A stretch of 46,081 bases of DNA from Lachnospiraceae bacterium UBA3711. GTDB taxonomy: Bacteria > Bacillota > Clostridia > Lachnospirales > Lachnospiraceae. The notes beneath the pieces were generated by a model. The model was not told where the DNA came from. It did not search any database and saw only the letters and a list, made by a program, of their open reading frames with translations. Position numbers and translations under genes: made by a program. The first letter of the stretch is position 1. The number at the start of each line of letters is the position of its first letter. This document shows positions 36,701 to 39,904 of the stretch, in pieces. The stretch lies in contig DFHY01000028.1 of assembly GCA_002371345.1 (NCBI GenBank), forward strand, positions 61,414 through 107,494. Direction: 5' to 3'.

Positions 36701-37863
36701 CTTACAACTGTGTCAAGCACGGACTGCGGATTCATGGCTTCGCTGGAATCCGCGAAGATCACATAGTCATTCCCTCTCAGCTCGATATGAACGTTCATAT
36801 CCGAATGGATCACGGTCCGAACCAGCTCAATGCTCGGGAATACAGTGTTATCCAGGCGGCCTTCAGTCTCAACCGGACGGAAGTTGAAGGATACCTTCGG
36901 GGCAAGGCCGAGGGCGGCGCTCAGATGCGTCATGGGATACACCGCGTGTGTGTACACCTGCTTCATCTCTTCGCCAAGGCTGTCCAGCAGGCCGCGGACA
37001 GTCATATCCGGCGCCGTCTGACTGAATGCCGCCAGGTTATTGACGAACATGCCGGTCGCGCGCATTCTCTGACGGTTCAGACGGCCATGGTGCGCCGTGC
37101 AGTATGCCACCTCATCCTGGCGGGAAAGGATTCCCATCACATGGCTGAAAGCGGCCTGGAACAGAAGATACGCTTCGGTCTTGTTTTCCCGGCACCACTC
37201 ATCACAGATGTCCTTGGCGATGGACTGCGACGCAGTGATCATACGTCCAGGCGTCTCCTCGCTTCTTGTGGACAGCGTCACAAAATCCTTCCCGCGGAAA
37301 GCTTGCGCAAAGTATTCCTGCGCCTTACGGTAGTCCTCAGTTTCAAAGAGCGCGCTCTCAGCCTCCGCCGCTTCAAAATAGCCCATGTCGACCGGCTTGT
37401 CGACACCGCTGTAAAAGGTGTTAAGCTCCTTCGCCAGCAGGCGCGAATAACTGTACGCGTCCACCACCAGATGGTGAAAGTCGGTCAGCAGACAGATATC
37501 CTTCTCCGTTTCGAGGATCTCTACCCGGAACAGCGGCTCCCCCGAAAGGACATTAAAAGGCCTCACGAACCCGTCCTTCGCGTAGGACATGGCCTCCTCA
37601 TGGGAACAGCTCCTGCGGACGATCCCGACAGGCATCTCATCATCCGGCCACTGCCGGGGCCCGCCGTTTTCATCATATCCGAAGCGGCTGCGGAGTACAG
37701 CCTTGCAATGGATCAGTCTTCGAAAAGCGTCCTCCAGACGTTCCGCGTCGATGCTTCTGTCAAGAACGCACAGAATCGGCAGATTGTACTGTGTGGATTC
37801 CTGAAACTTCACAGATTCCAGAAAAACACCCAGCTGTGCCTGCAATAACGGATAGTACTTCAT
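17986..37863 (-). CDS. Five-module non-ribosomal peptide synthetase (C-A-T, 3x C-A-T-E, C-A-T-TE)
   Basis: One uninterrupted 6,625-residue NRPS. Condensation HHxxxD motifs lie near residues 131, 1121, 2574, 4051 and 5523. Adenylation YTSGSTG motifs lie near 569, 1561, 3031, 4504 and 5978. Carrier Ser motifs lie near 940, 1931, 3405, 4879 and 6352. Three epimerisation domains (near 2104, 3579, 5054) have HHxxxDGVSWRI, EGHGRE, GWFTS(V/I)YP and FNY(L/M)GEMD. The carriers before them read GGDSI, as expected upstream of E domains, whereas the first and last read LGLNSL and LGMNSL. A thioesterase ends the protein, with GFSWGG near 6474 and a His in RTHEDLF. The product should be a pentapeptide with D residues at positions 2, 3 and 4. 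The first module has its own C domain although nothing precedes it, which together with the adjacent ligase and ACP implies N-acylation. AAGG eight bases upstream serves the ATG at 37863. No MbtH or phosphopantetheinyl transferase gene is visible. Confidence 0.97.
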   Translation of the reverse strand: MKYYPLLQAQLGVFLESVKFQESTQYNLPILCVLDRSIDAERLEDAFRRLIHCKAVLRSRFGYDENGGPRQWPDDEMPVGIVRRSCSHEEAMSYAKDGFVRPFNVLSGEPLFRVEILETEKDICLLTDFHHLVVDAYSYSRLLAKELNTFYSGVDKPVDMGYFEAAEAESALFETEDYRKAQEYFAQAFRGKDFVTLSTRSEETPGRMITASQSIAKDICDEWCRENKTEAYLLFQAAFSHVMGILSRQDEVAYCTAHHGRLNRQRMRATGMFVNNLAAFSQTAPDMTVRGLLDSLGEEMKQVYTHAVYPMTHLSAALGLAPKVSFNFRPVETEGRLDNTVFPSIELVRTVIHSDMNVHIELRGNDYVIFADSSEAMNPQSVLDTVVSSVRAAVINMMADPDRLLKEIPLVTAEESEEILSVSRGAELDYDSTKTWVDLFLAHAAGSPEAEAVVDEQGSWTYAQLDQQSNAVAAYLLDQGTADGSFVVVKTGRRKEYLAAILGVNKAGAAFVPVDPEYPKDRIDYIISDSGASVMLTEEVIGEAFSKYAGAGAVNRAKTDGSAYMIYTSGSTGKPKGVVQPHSSLRAFTAWRIHDLGIVPGEAYAQYTSFAFDASFDDTICPLSAGASVHILSDELRRDMDGMHQYFQEHQIVGLTLPTQMGMAMLNTYDSLPLHYLMMGGEKLLPVKKTNVKIINGYGPTEFTVCSSYHVVDQDKDTDIPIGRPVPNTWSLILDRNGNLLPCRATGEICLAGPQIARGYHNLPEMTKSRFTAVNGGLLGEGVRVYHTGDLGHYDENGELVYEGRIDFQVKLRGFRIEMGEVEQTASAYPGIGTVCAQVRGDQLCLYYTEKSSVDPDALKAFMGKTLTGYMIPSAYIRMDAMPLTPNGKIDLKALPEPVMKLDDIVPPSTKTEETLIAVFAPYIHAEQFGVCNDLVSLGLNSLNLIRVCADIKEKTGAQVRSADIMKDPTIRSIGRLIDGTGEEHPQISAHEAREYYPLSGNQRGVYIDWEMNRDTTQYNIPGLYTYDKETDPKALSDAIVRAVDAHPYLKTRLAEHNDQVMQQPHEDEEAEVTVVSLDHEPDSAFFQSRIRPFDLFNDRLYRFEIYVSPTKLYLFTDIHHIVYDGLSIAIFMEDVSRILKGEEPEGETLTAFDLALYEEEMQGGEAYQNAEKRYDLLLSESAALIYQDSSHPDKAGACRVVSRISGENLRRYCGAHGVTPNSFMQAAFAETMHRLTREENFVFLTVHHGRDASPAFEHAVGMFVRTIPLVCNVADKPHGDEKVSDFVRSIHAQLQESYAQDVYPYTAVVDRYKLRPEVMFVFQGGLEEQMGSELMELSLDAVKTPIDVTVYPDASSTDMLVTLEYDGNRYSSRDMDVLLEAFGNVVQGMLKAETIREVALLDEDSSRDMINGLCRGMDLDFDRSLTWLSMFRSHVLQHPDKLAVNDEQGSYTYKELDHASDSIAHYLIRNGVEPDSFVIIKMDRVKEFAAAVIGVQKAGACYVPIDPLYPEDRIHYMIEDSEAKVVLTEEVAADALAQYPDAESIDLAKPENLAYMIYTSGSTGRPKGAMIPHSALMNYLQFYVRRFGVTSEDRISHHITWSFDSHIRDFYPALASGAGLYIMPEAIRRDPEQIYAFLEKYDITGSAYATAMGQLMLSQYDLKQKFVSVGGEALRGVKPGKCKVFNVCGATEVTDVVVDYLLKEGVYYADTPIGKPLANCYAFILDKYGNLLPQGIPGEICYAGLNVGNGYWHMPEKTAQVFVPCPFVKGSTMYHTGDLGRYNEDGDVEYMGRLDFQVKLRGFRIELGEIESNAIHYDSMKMVAAAVKKDQLCLYYVASGEVDKDALRAFLSETLTEYMVPTVYIQLDSMPMTPSGKVNRRALPEPEMEAGVGYVAPEGEAECAVAAAMKKVLGMETEVGAEDNFFTLGGDSIKAIRLVSALRQAGVEVRVADVMREKTVRGIAGCTAAPESLISQEPFSGETENLRWFSAIEQLPVPNYYLQTVLLRCSKKLDTSVLQTAFDSITAQHDMLRAVVTKEDRLFVRDASARIEIEEYTVASAEQAGRICAAIKPAIDMEKALIRAAHIITPDEDYLFFAAHHLIVDGVSWRILLSDLDSAIAQLQEGREKVSLPAKTNTWDDFARGLHAYRDSYGLALEIPYWKNVQRSLEKLPMSDTMDFGRHFETIQLRLSAEEIRSFLLADKSSLSVDVNDTMLCAAAESFRKVFGNEAVSVQFEGHGREDIGQGLVTDRTIGWFTSVYPVVIEGLTGDTGRDLALVKEALHRVPNKGIGYDVLRRVDGKELVEFDTRRSAMMSFNYLGEMDAEEGGSLFTMVRDIDTGSDRAEENYFGPDIAIDSLIANGEFALTLQYNTAVYESDKAQRFAEGILEEMMTVRDYLNARKETILTPTDLGENEWSIDEFESVIGSFRERGEEIGRIYPLTPMQESMLLKHITDPESWAYRLASIWKLDVLPSEDSMRKVAETLSDRHEVLRTAIIYKHVSVSRQAITSRVIPVEYVDISAQEDKEAAVMKLREHILTDSFDLEERSLVQLTVAKTGENSCYLVVTTHHIIVDGWCMQIFLSELMQLISDETAGVHTLGDSAEIPGTYEKAVREILHKDKKAGLNYWKELLGDYETRAEIPSYGDIPEDEQSDTDECVLTLPCDVTESLKKLCQDEQATINNGVELLWGMVLADYTRTKDAVFAKVVSGRDSTKTDVNDVVGLFINSVPVRVSYDRETTARQMIRKLSDQAGATKEYDFCPLSDVQQQTSLGSRLLQSVIAYENYNSGNENSGLSDSLNIHPEPVLLKEENFDEVNVKAYEEESGQLSLSVTFNRQHYTKAEIDRVLELFGVLADGIVKKPDEPLSSLPRVSQDKIGDIAALSRGDDLSYDRTKTWVDFFMEKAKEHPDNVAVVDRSGHFTYGQLDEISECVAQYLRAKGVQVNDRVAVMMTRRKEFAAAVLGVNKAGAAYVPVDPEYPQDRISFMLEDCGAQVVLSDENIEEAMRGISSAPHVGSMAEPQTNAYMIYTSGSTGQPKGVLLKMRAVSACLAWNVPTFGLDETKRNLHHPSFSFDASTFDLFYPLAAGAQIHILGEEMRKDLDSMAAYIRENGITGMTMSTAIGMALLNQYDIGVEYIMLGGEKFMPVKKNSAVLYNGYGPTEFTVCSSYHVIDQDKDVDIPIGRPVPNSWSVICDSEGHLLPQGMAGELCLAGDQICEGYWNRPEQNQKAFAPLREALPGVDRVYHTGDLARYDERGELVYLGRIDSQVKLRGFRIELGEIENQASLYSDMKMVAAEVKGSQLCLYFTAEKKIDSESLKEFLSHSLTEYMVPTVYMQLEEMPLTPNGKINRKLLPEPVVERSSSYVKPEDGAESAIAEAMRKVLGTDEAIGANDSFFELGGDSIKAIRLASVLRSDGISVQVSDIMSRKTPHMIAQLAGQGVETVSQEPVSGEVSDTAIYRFFLDLDLPEPAYFNQSALFRCRGRVNEKYLQKAVDALVYQHDMLRAVIKEGKLYVQSPDTTIEVERMSIVAAQESEMTDAFTWFQSHIDPEKALIRVVLVQNEDADYVFMTAHHTIIDGVSWRILSADLEDAYGQLAQGSEEIKLPSKTSTYQDFARAQADYRDSYVLSLEIPYWKKVQEDLLSLPSSEAKDYSRSFDMLKGGLGKSDTHSFLTADLSRKGLEVNDLLLAAVCRSYSETFGQDAVSVQMEGHGREEIGSGLAIDRTVGWFTSVYPMVFKGLGESAEEDLKSVKEVLHRVPNKGVGYNILRFMDGREDVTLSSDRVAKIGFNYMGEMDAEQAGDSFFKPTNELNTGFDFSQKNMFGPDFAINCSVKNGEFELSLIYNQGAVNKQEAGAFVKAILSQINDLVRLVQESKAPFVTPSDLGETEWSIEEFEAVREDFAEQDERMLRIYPLTPMQEGMLLKHISEPESFAYRLVSAFELDVLPTEAMLRNAIDRLAAKHEVLRTAIVYDGVKVPRQAVMERRLTLHMKDISKVKNQEAALARLRVNILKHDYDLQRKPLLQFTCAKKSENSCYLIFAAHHMIVDGWCIGLYMADFMRYLADEIAGRTRADLDYSASYGRYEAAVREILHKDKFAALDYWKGLLGDYETKAEIPSFGAVPARKQSREDVLSVTLSQDLTERLEALCREEQATISNAAEMLWGLTLSTFSRTKDVVFGKVVSGRDNTKTETGDVVGLFINTVPVRLRIGDDSTGRTLLKDLQKQAADTNAFDFCPLTDIQHVTDLGSDLFQSVMAFENYNSGAEGSQADDTGISFRPVIIKEESFNDLDVTAYIDGEHRLFFQLTFDKTRYLRSQIENALKVFEMLSEGVGSSPDSPVTSLPLIGKKEADSVLRLSRGETLDISDASTYLELFYRQCGENPDKAAVVDSEGSYTYRQLDELSSCVAAYLAGKGLNNKPFAAIRIGRSKDFMVAAIGVHKAGMAYVPIDLDYPEDRVNYMLENSGAEVVLTQELVSEAMQYPGKAEHFVPDAASLAYMIYTSGSTGRPKGVMIRHSSLHAFVRFIRSCWELSEGSRITCHSNFAFDAAVEDLYPVLTVGGTLYIVPEEARKDVLLMRQYIEDNGITGGCYTTQFAQLMSDEEPIKLDYIVLGGEKMTSVPNITGRVINTYGPTEFTVDATWYEIDKTRNYANIPIGRPVYNGTGLILDESSRMLPQGMIGELCLAGPQISAGYHELPEQTEKAFRTVELENGEELSVYHTGDLARYNEEGELEYFGRMDDQIKFRGFRIELDEIVSVASRYEGIRQCAAAIRKEQICLYYTSDKETDEEDLRSFLGQSLADYMVPSAYIRLEAMPLTPNGKVDMKALPDPVAGGGADYVEPEGETELAVAKAFAQVLSSDAPVGAMDNFFAMGGDSIKAIRLVSLLRAENISVNVTDIMKEKTVRGIASSAEGNKGTLISQDPFRGKVTNSAIVNYFYQIHLPVPSYFNQSQMIRCKDRVEPEALQKAWNAVTGQHDMLRAISGQDGLFVRGAENRIPVEEYTASSKKEAEDVCADMESHIEMDKALVRIALIHMPEQDICFIVAHHLVVDGVSWRIILGDLDEAYAQVLSGKAQISLQDKTHTYEDYAKALESYRSSYALEREIPYWSRVQKAMLGMQTSNALDYTRHFTYIDLALDDRETGSILATDMTRWNADINDLILTAVCRSYGQVFGGHALSVQLEGHGREDIGQKLVTDRTVGWFTSIYPVVFEGLTGRVQDDLIVVKEALHSVPNKGVGYNILRCMEGDSTVDLSLENIAAVSFNYLGEMDQKKEDGFFELARDLNAVDAAAENVTDSDLSVNALVMNGQFRLFLSYNDGIYNAQQAKSFAEGILSSMKEVADYVSSAQPVVTASDLGETQWTRTEFDNVVREFESRGEHIERIYPLMPMQEGMLFKHISEPESGAYRLVDIYELDVVPSREVMEKVLERLAAKHEVLRTAIIYEGVQVSRQAITDRRLGLDYVDISGEKDPALKVTQIRQELLAGGFDLQKKPLFHITCAKKSDHGSYLVIACHHIIVDGWCNQLYLGDLFAYLEEELTGRSMPENPAVPAGSYERAVREILAKDHKSGLAYWEKLLEGYTTKAEIPHYSEVPEAERSSSEEETIRIDADLTERFSKLCMEEMSTIGKGTMLAWGLVLQTYSRTNDAVFAKVVSGRDASEQDVNNVLGLFINSVPVRVTVKNESTARSMLRELFRQDEESHAYDFCPLSDIQQRSELGSELFQTVYAFENYNSGDSEEKSLSDLSFTVKPLMIKEEIFDEIIPAAYIDGGQLCMRITYNTKLYRSAEIRRVLDLFETFIREMTEHPDDALCSLTRLNENAAREVIEASYGETMEYDTSRTWIDIFQDFARSDPDHTAVVDSTGSYTYEELDRKSDKFASWLCGQGIGVNDFVVIKMNRVKEFVLAMLGIQKAGAAYIPIAPEYPQERISFMIEDSKAKLIVDEQVVADALSSSAPETFASRATNDMLAYMIYTSGSTGLPKGTMIPHRALTNFAHFYRIYTGQNKDSRVIIHTNFAFDASLKDLVPVFTAGGELHVLSEEVRKDLDLVRSYIIDHKITGCNFVTQVAHIITDESVCLPMDYMTMGGEKLVHIPNITGDVFNTYGPTEFTIDALFHKVDKNRSYDDIPIGRPIPNLRCFIVDPNGNLVPKGVRGELCLAGVQIAEGYWQLPEKTAEVFKKLTLPDGETIDVYHTGDLCRMNEEGDVFYCGRIDFQVKFRGFRIELGEIESKAAQFAGVRQTVALIRGDQIVLYYTTSEEVSKDKLVNFLKGTLADYMVPGALVHLDEMPRNQNDKIDRKALPDPELQQDTENVPPATPMEQLYYDIASELLPGVKFGVTDNLPQLGMNSLKAMRFSSQLHQYNARIRVSDIMRFGSIRALIEGSSSITWEYNEFRPGRPALVCVAGIIPLNVLTPKFEALKDRFNIIVIEPASDYYNKFLRTEKFDSVVEFYVDQIDMYTPAKDISVLMGFSWGGVLAAHMAAVIEERWGSRPALLLGDSYFRDHVVDNEEALLKAASAMNGLVPGSLDDFIERHRVINSIGVSSRKLSYAGRCVYLNACKETVHDENDTETMEFKINAAKERLSDIRIIDFEDRTHEDLFTDQSLIPQYVDLLTELAGE
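21705..26120 (-). other. NRPS module 4: C, A4, T4, E3
   Basis: The C domain (HHMIVDGW) follows E2. A4 reads by eye as D-A-E-C-V-G-T-V-D. A Glu at the third position recalls pockets for basic residues such as Lys or Orn, but this is tentative. The A5 block is NTYGPTEFTVDA. E3 is complete. Confidence 0.75.
26121..30553 (-). other. NRPS module 3: C, A3, T3, E2
   Basis: The C domain (HHIIVDGW) follows an E domain, so it should accept a D-residue donor. A3 reads by eye as D-A-F-T-M-G-G-V-C, close to A1 and to aromatic codes. Its NGYGPTEFTVCSSYHV block is identical to that of A1. E2 is complete. Confidence 0.75.
30554..34893 (-). other. NRPS module 2: C, A2 (atypical), T2, E1
   Basis: The C domain (HHIVYDG) follows a non-epimerised residue. 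A2 is unusual: the normally invariant N-x-Y-G-P-T-E block reads NVCGATE, and the pocket by eye is D-S-R-A-S-G-V-D-V. The A3 block (YTSGSTGRPKG) and the final Lys (SGKVNR) remain, so activity is plausible with an unusual substrate. E1 is complete. Confidence 0.75.
34894..37863 (-). other. NRPS module 1: starter C, A1, T1
   Basis: The C domain (about residues 1-430) has an intact HHLVVDA and no upstream partner, so it probably accepts an acyl chain. Read by eye against the GrsA pocket, A1 gives D-A-D-T-M-G-G-V-C, which resembles codes for aromatic residues. The carrier motif is LGLNSL, and no E domain follows. Confidence 0.75.
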
Positions 37864-37929
37864 CTGTCTACCTTTCCTTCTCTTGGTTTGCCCCGGCTTC
37901 AGGGCTTTTGACCATCAGCTCAACACAAT

Positions 37930-37958
37930 AAGGAAACACTGACGCGCAGTGTTTCCTT
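37930..37958 (-). terminator. Attenuator-like hairpin between acyl ligase and NRPS
   Basis: AAGGAAACACTG and CAGTGTTTCCTT form a perfect 12-bp stem with a 5-nt loop. On the minus strand it is followed by TTATTGTGTT, a poor T-tract. It lies in the 104-bp gap between the ligase stop and the NRPS ribosome site, so it could cause partial termination and lower NRPS expression relative to the ligase and ACP. Confidence 0.6.
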
Positions 37959-37967
37959 TGCAGTCAC

Positions 37968-39599
37968 TCAGTTATATATCCTCTTGATCTTCTTCGACGA
38001 AGTGCGCTCGAACGGCGTATCCCTGAACAGGACAGTACCGATTCTCTTATATACCGCCAGCTCCAGGTTCAGGTCGGAAATGAACTTCCTGACATACGCT
38101 TCCCCGTCCTCTATGCCGCTTCTCTTGATATAGTCCTCGTCAATAAAGATCTCCGCGGTAATCTTAGCGTCTTTTTCATAGACAAGGCACTCCAGGATTG
38201 CTTCATTCTCATAGAGCATTCCCTCCAGCTCCTCAGGAGACACGTTCTCTCCGTTTGCGAGAATGATGAGATTCTTGATACGTCCGTTGATATATACGTG
38301 ATCGTCCTCATCCAGGAAGCCTTTGTCCCCGGTATAGAACCATCCGTCTCTGAGCGACTCAGCCGTCCGTTCCTCATCCTTATAGTATCCAAGCATTACG
38401 CTTGAGCCGCGGACGCAGATCTCGCCGTCTCCGTTCTCATCAGGATTCTCGATCTTCACCTCTTCACCGGCCACGATATAGCCCACGCTCTCCGGTTTGT
38501 TCAGCTCCATCCGGTTGATTGCCAGAACCGGAGATGTCTCGGTGATACCGTATCCGTTGATAACCTCTACTCCGAAGTCCTTGAAGCCTTCATACAGACG
38601 GACGTTCAGAGGGGCGCCTCCTGACACGATTCTTGTCAGCCTTCCGCCAAACGGCTCAAGGACAGCCTTGAACATCTCCCTCTTCACTTCATCGGACACA
38701 CCCTCCGCCCGGTTTTTCTCAATCAGGGCCTTGATCCGGCTCTCCATTCCCTTGGCGCGGAGCCCCTTCCATATACTGTTGTAGATGGTCTCAATGATCA
38801 GCGGCACCATGATCAGGAGTTCAGGTCTTGCCTCCCGGATATCATCCATCATATATCTCAGATTCAGGTTAATTGTGTTGGTACACCCCGTGTAGAACGG
38901 AACAAGGAGCGCCGGAACCAGTCCGTATATATGGTTGAGCGGCAGCAGATAGTTGCAGTCTCCGTACAGATTGGTATGGTTCACTGAAACAGACAGGTTG
39001 TTCATCGCGTTTCTCTGGCTGAGCATGACTCCCTTGCTGGGACCGGTTGTGCCGGAGGTATACATCAGAATAGCCATCGCGTCCGGATCCGTCTCTATGC
39101 TCTCAGGCTTTCCGCCCGCAAGACCCTGCTGCGCGTAGTTGATAACTTCGCTTAAGGGATAAATATCAAGGCCGTACTGCTCCTTCAGCAAAGCAGCCTT
39201 ATCCTCATATTCCTTTGAACAGAACAGCACTCTGCTGTCGCTTCTTCCCACGATTGACTGCATGGTTCTGTATTCAAGGCCTTTATCAATCGTGACAAGC
39301 ACATTGTCACTGCAGATGATGCCGAACATCAGCAGAACCCACTGGTAGCTGTTCTCACCCAGAATAGCGATATGAGTGCGGCGGTATCCCTTCCCGGCAA
39401 GCCAGGCGCTCAGGCCGTCAACCTGATCGGACAATTCTGCCGGAAGCACACAGATCTCCTCTCCCGTGCTGTGATTCTTTGTCCTGAATGCCGGAACATC
39501 CGGAGACGTCTTCAGCCTGTACTCCAGCAGCTCCCTGTATGTATTCAGCATTACATAGTTTTCAGGAATATCTCTCTTTGCGTATGTCTTTTTTGTCAT
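37968..39599 (-). CDS. Fatty-acyl AMP ligase / acyl-CoA synthetase family enzyme
   Basis: A 543-residue adenylate-forming enzyme of the FadD-like class. It shows YTSGTTGPSKGVMLS (about 180-195), NGYGITETSPV (about 345), DGWFYTGDKGFLDE (about 412) and INGRIKNLIILANGENVSPE (about 433), followed by a C-terminal catalytic Lys in ERTSSKKIKR. It should activate a fatty acid as acyl-AMP. The neighbouring ACP (24 bp upstream) and starter-C NRPS suggest the acyl group goes to the carrier protein and then to the first residue of the peptide. Whether it is a true FAAL or makes acyl-CoA cannot be told by eye. AAAGGA seven bases before the ATG gives a good ribosome site. Confidence 0.88.
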   Translation of the reverse strand: MTKKTYAKRDIPENYVMLNTYRELLEYRLKTSPDVPAFRTKNHSTGEEICVLPAELSDQVDGLSAWLAGKGYRRTHIAILGENSYQWVLLMFGIICSDNVLVTIDKGLEYRTMQSIVGRSDSRVLFCSKEYEDKAALLKEQYGLDIYPLSEVINYAQQGLAGGKPESIETDPDAMAILMYTSGTTGPSKGVMLSQRNAMNNLSVSVNHTNLYGDCNYLLPLNHIYGLVPALLVPFYTGCTNTINLNLRYMMDDIREARPELLIMVPLIIETIYNSIWKGLRAKGMESRIKALIEKNRAEGVSDEVKREMFKAVLEPFGGRLTRIVSGGAPLNVRLYEGFKDFGVEVINGYGITETSPVLAINRMELNKPESVGYIVAGEEVKIENPDENGDGEICVRGSSVMLGYYKDEERTAESLRDGWFYTGDKGFLDEDDHVYINGRIKNLIILANGENVSPEELEGMLYENEAILECLVYEKDAKITAEIFIDEDYIKRSGIEDGEAYVRKFISDLNLELAVYKRIGTVLFRDTPFERTSSKKIKRIYN

Positions 39600-39625
39600 T
39601 GTCCGTTCCTTTCTAAAACCTCAGA

Positions 39626-39862
39626 TCACTGAACACCCTTTTTTTCAAGAAGATTGATGACATCTCCAACCGTTACAAGTCCCGTAAGTTCATCGTCATT
39701 GATGGTGATCGAGAAAACATCCTCCGCGTCGTTGACGATCTCCATCACCGACAGGGAACTCAGCCCCAGATCAGCGATCAGCTGGGAATCCTCATTGACA
39801 GAATCATCAATCTCTGCATACTCTCCGAGAAAATTAAGCACTCTCTCCTTCAATCCGTTCAT
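39626..39862 (-). CDS. Stand-alone acyl carrier protein
   Basis: A 78-residue acidic carrier protein. The phosphopantetheine site is DLGLSSLSVMEIV, with Ser in the SSL context instead of the more common DSL. The four-helix ACP pattern is otherwise normal in length. The frame reaches 39880, but AAAGG lies upstream of the ATG at 39862 (MNGLKERV), and the six-residue extension is Lys-rich with no ribosome site. It lies between the phosphatase and the acyl ligase genes, so it most likely carries the fatty acid that primes the NRPS. Confidence 0.92.
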   Translation of the reverse strand: MNGLKERVLNFLGEYAEIDDSVNEDSQLIADLGLSSLSVMEIVNDAEDVFSITINDDELTGLVTVGDVINLLEKKGVQ

Positions 39863-39904
39863 TTTTTCTTTTCCTTTCATTTGATGTTTTTTTGTTTTTA
39901 TTCA

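Noticed and set aside
36535..37848. Long plus-strand open frames antisense to the NRPS (437 and 310 residues, the second at 33316-34248)
   Set aside because: They mirror strong NRPS coding on the other strand, lack ribosome sites and show no domain signatures. They result from codon bias.
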